Assembly (NCBI RefSeq): GCF_009380155.1
Contig: NZ_WHUV01000003.1
Location: 372,001-436,000, forward strand
Direction: 5' to 3'
Length of the DNA stretch: 64,000 bases
From: Pseudomonas piscis
Lineage (GTDB): Bacteria; Pseudomonadota; Gammaproteobacteria; Pseudomonadales; Pseudomonadaceae
The position numbers were made by a program, and so were the translations under genes. Shown in pieces: positions 62,569-64,000 of the stretch. Under the pieces are notes generated by a model, which did no database searches, was not told the origin of the DNA, and saw nothing but the letters and a program-made list of their open reading frames with translations. Every line of letters begins with the position of its first letter. Positions within the stretch are counted from its first letter, which is position 1.

Positions 62569-63506
62569 TGAGAACCGCCACCTTTCAATCATGATTATTG
62601 GTGATCCAATTAAGAACGAAGTGCTGGCGTTTCTATTGTTGGGTTTCGGATCAAGCTTGATCTCATTGCCAGTGACCTCTTGCCTGGTGTTTGTCGGCGC
62701 GGTTGCCCAGTGGGTCATCAATGGCCAATTTGTCCCCTGGGTGTCTATGGCTATCTAGATGAGTTGGGGTTTTATTGGCCCTGAAATCCCCATGCTTCGT
62801 AGCAGGGCGATAACTTTTCACCAGGTATTGGAACAGTATGGCTGTCCTTGAACAGAGGGTTTTATAAGGTGGCTCGGGAGAGTTTGGAAAGCTGCAGAAC
62901 TGGCGACTTCATATGGCGCTTTCGCGAAACTGCTTGCAGAGATACACAATGATGGCCGGTAGTATTCTTCTGCGCCATGCGCAACATGGCTGATAGCTGG
63001 GATTGGAGTTGCAAGTTCCTTGTCGCTGGAGGCGCTAACGAATCTTGCTCGGTAGCTGGAACAAGCCAAGCTGCTGTTTTGCCATTGCCAGGGTGTTGAT
63101 TTGTCTTGTGGGAATCGTTCCCAATAGCAGTCTCTATCCATGATGTTTTTCGCTTGAGTATGTTCGGTAAGCGTCAGTAGATGGTTTTATAGTTGGTTGT
63201 GTTTTTCAGTCCGATGTTGCGTCATGGCCAAGGAGATTGAAAAGAAGAGGGGGAAGCTGGTGTGTGTCAGGTTTGGAAACACAACAGTAAAAGTACCCAG
63301 GTTGGACCCGCAGGCTCTCAATAGTTTCTAGCACATCCCATGATGCTGATTAGCACGTTTGGCTATATCGGGAGCTTGCGATGTTCAAGCCTGGTCTAGT
63401 GGGTTTTAGTGCCTGTGCCCTCATCAGCTGTGATGGGCTCTCGTAGGCTGAGGCTGTCCCGGGGTATCGCTATCGCAATGCTTTGGTTGTCGTGTGGGAC
63501 AAAAGA
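62569..63506. other. Upstream flank of the AT-rich insertion, no firm gene
   Basis: About 940 AT-rich bases between the terpene synthase start and the DUF4350 stop. A 107-residue frame (62818-63141, minus) and a 35-residue frame (63224-63331, plus, MAKEIEKKRGKL) exist but neither has a ribosome site or known family. No transposase, integrase, tRNA or clear direct repeat was seen. It must contain the terpene synthase promoter. Confidence 0.4.
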
Positions 63507-64000
63507 TCACAAGGCATTCCTGAGGGTTTGCAGTTGGGCGACCAGGTGGCTGAAGTCGGTACTGGACAGCCGTTGCCCGGACCACGGTTGCAGTGCTTGC
63601 CTGGCTGCCTCCACGGGTTGCTGGCTGAGCAGCGCGAGCACTTCGCACTGGGCTTGGGGCTCGAGTTGTTCGAAGCCCGGGTGTCGGCGCCGGGCCCGGC
63701 GCCGGATGTCCAGTTGCAGGGCCTGCACCAAGGGGCCCTGGCCGCCATGGCGAAGAATGAAACCGGCACTGGCGCGCAGGTGCTCGAGTAGCTGGCGCCG
63801 GGCCTTGGGCGCCGGTGCCAGCAATGGGCCCTGGCGGAATCCGGCGTGCCACAGCCACAGGACGATGAGCAGGCCGAGGGCCACCAGCGCCTGGGGGAAG
63901 TTCTTCCACAACAGTTGCCAGAGATTCGGATGGTTGGTGTCGAACAGCAACGTCACCGCGGTATCGGCGTTCAGGTACCACAACAGCCAGGCGTTGTCGT
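63507..64000 (-). CDS. DUF4350 domain-containing protein, C-terminal part
   Basis: The open frame runs through the right window edge, so the N-terminus is missing. The visible 163 residues include the DUF4350 C-terminal region: AWLLWYLNADTAVTLLFDTNHPNLWQLLWKNFPQAL, a membrane helix ALVALGLLIVLWLWHAGF, then a cytoplasmic helical tail (LLEHLRASAGFILRHGG) ending TLRNAL. From memory this gene is normally directly upstream of moxR-DUF58, and here it is separated by the terpene synthase insertion. The stop is intact, so the insertion did not disrupt it. Confidence 0.85.
   Translation of the reverse strand, partial: DNAWLLWYLNADTAVTLLFDTNHPNLWQLLWKNFPQALVALGLLIVLWLWHAGFRQGPLLAPAPKARRQLLEHLRASAGFILRHGGQGPLVQALQLDIRRRARRRHPGFEQLEPQAQCEVLALLSQQPVEAARQALQPWSGQRLSSTDFSHLVAQLQTLRNAL

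Noticed and set aside
62818..63141. 107-codon minus-strand frame in the AT-rich insertion
   Set aside because: No ribosome site, no signal or known motif, and unusual composition (many Ser and Cys); kept only as a possible remnant.
63224..63331. 35-codon plus-strand frame MAKEIEKKRGKL...
   Set aside because: No clear ribosome site and too short for any family; a fragment of a lost gene is possible but not supported.

Overview
The window is a chromosomal segment of a fluorescent Pseudomonas (P. fluorescens / P. protegens / P. chlororaphis lineage, by inference). The evidence is high-GC codon use, typical Pseudomonas gene families, and gene orders that match, from memory, blocks of the P. aeruginosa chromosome: metG-rnf-nth, hugZ-fxsA-groESL-colRS, icmP-bifA-sodB-argO-argP, and fumarase-sadC-pyk-moxR. 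No rRNA, tRNA, CRISPR array, insertion sequence or prophage was seen. The left edge cuts a gene of unknown function and the right edge cuts a DUF4350 gene.

Layout. 1-2020: a truncated unknown gene, a 79-residue unknown, an AT-rich leader, an orphan LuxR-type response regulator and a 59-residue PA3496-family gene. 2128-8894 (minus): rnfABDGE, nth and metG. RnfC is absent and RnfB is reshaped: it lacks its membrane anchor and carries a long repeated C-terminal tail. 9079-14702: Mrp/ApbC, an SDR, a HugZ-like protein, FxsA and GroES/GroEL with a candidate heat-shock promoter. 14973-18752: ColR/ColS with all metal-ligand residues, followed by a methyltransferase, an InaA-type kinase and a small membrane protein. 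18819-23976 (minus): an iron-type imelysin cluster under a candidate Fur box. 24138-29286: BifA phosphodiesterase, SodB, an ArgO-type exporter, an ACT protein and divergent ArgP.

29384-46445 is more accessory: an epimerase-like oxidoreductase, a coiled-coil membrane protein, a double-cache periplasmic protein, a DHA2 drug exporter, several AraC/LysR regulators, a periplasmic MBL-fold protein, a 2-oxo-acid decarboxylase/aldehyde dehydrogenase pair, an ABM-domain protein, a flavin reductase-like protein, a secreted protein made of seven 13-residue repeats, and a four-repeat COG4705 membrane protein. 46501-51136 is a 2-oxoglutarate module: KgtP-type permease with a sigma-54 promoter and upstream palindrome, next to the MifR/MifS pair. 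51287-58725 holds class I fumarase, SadC-type diguanylate cyclase, ferredoxin reductase, enoyl-CoA hydratase, pyruvate kinase, a small lipoprotein and a PilZ protein.

58741-64000 (minus) is the DUF4350-MoxR-DUF58 locus, interrupted by about 2.4 kb of AT-rich DNA carrying a complete class I terpene synthase. That insertion is the most striking accessory feature. The opposing c-di-GMP enzymes BifA and SadC plus a PilZ protein give the window a c-di-GMP theme, and the Rnf, SodB, Fur-box and imelysin loci give it an iron/redox theme.
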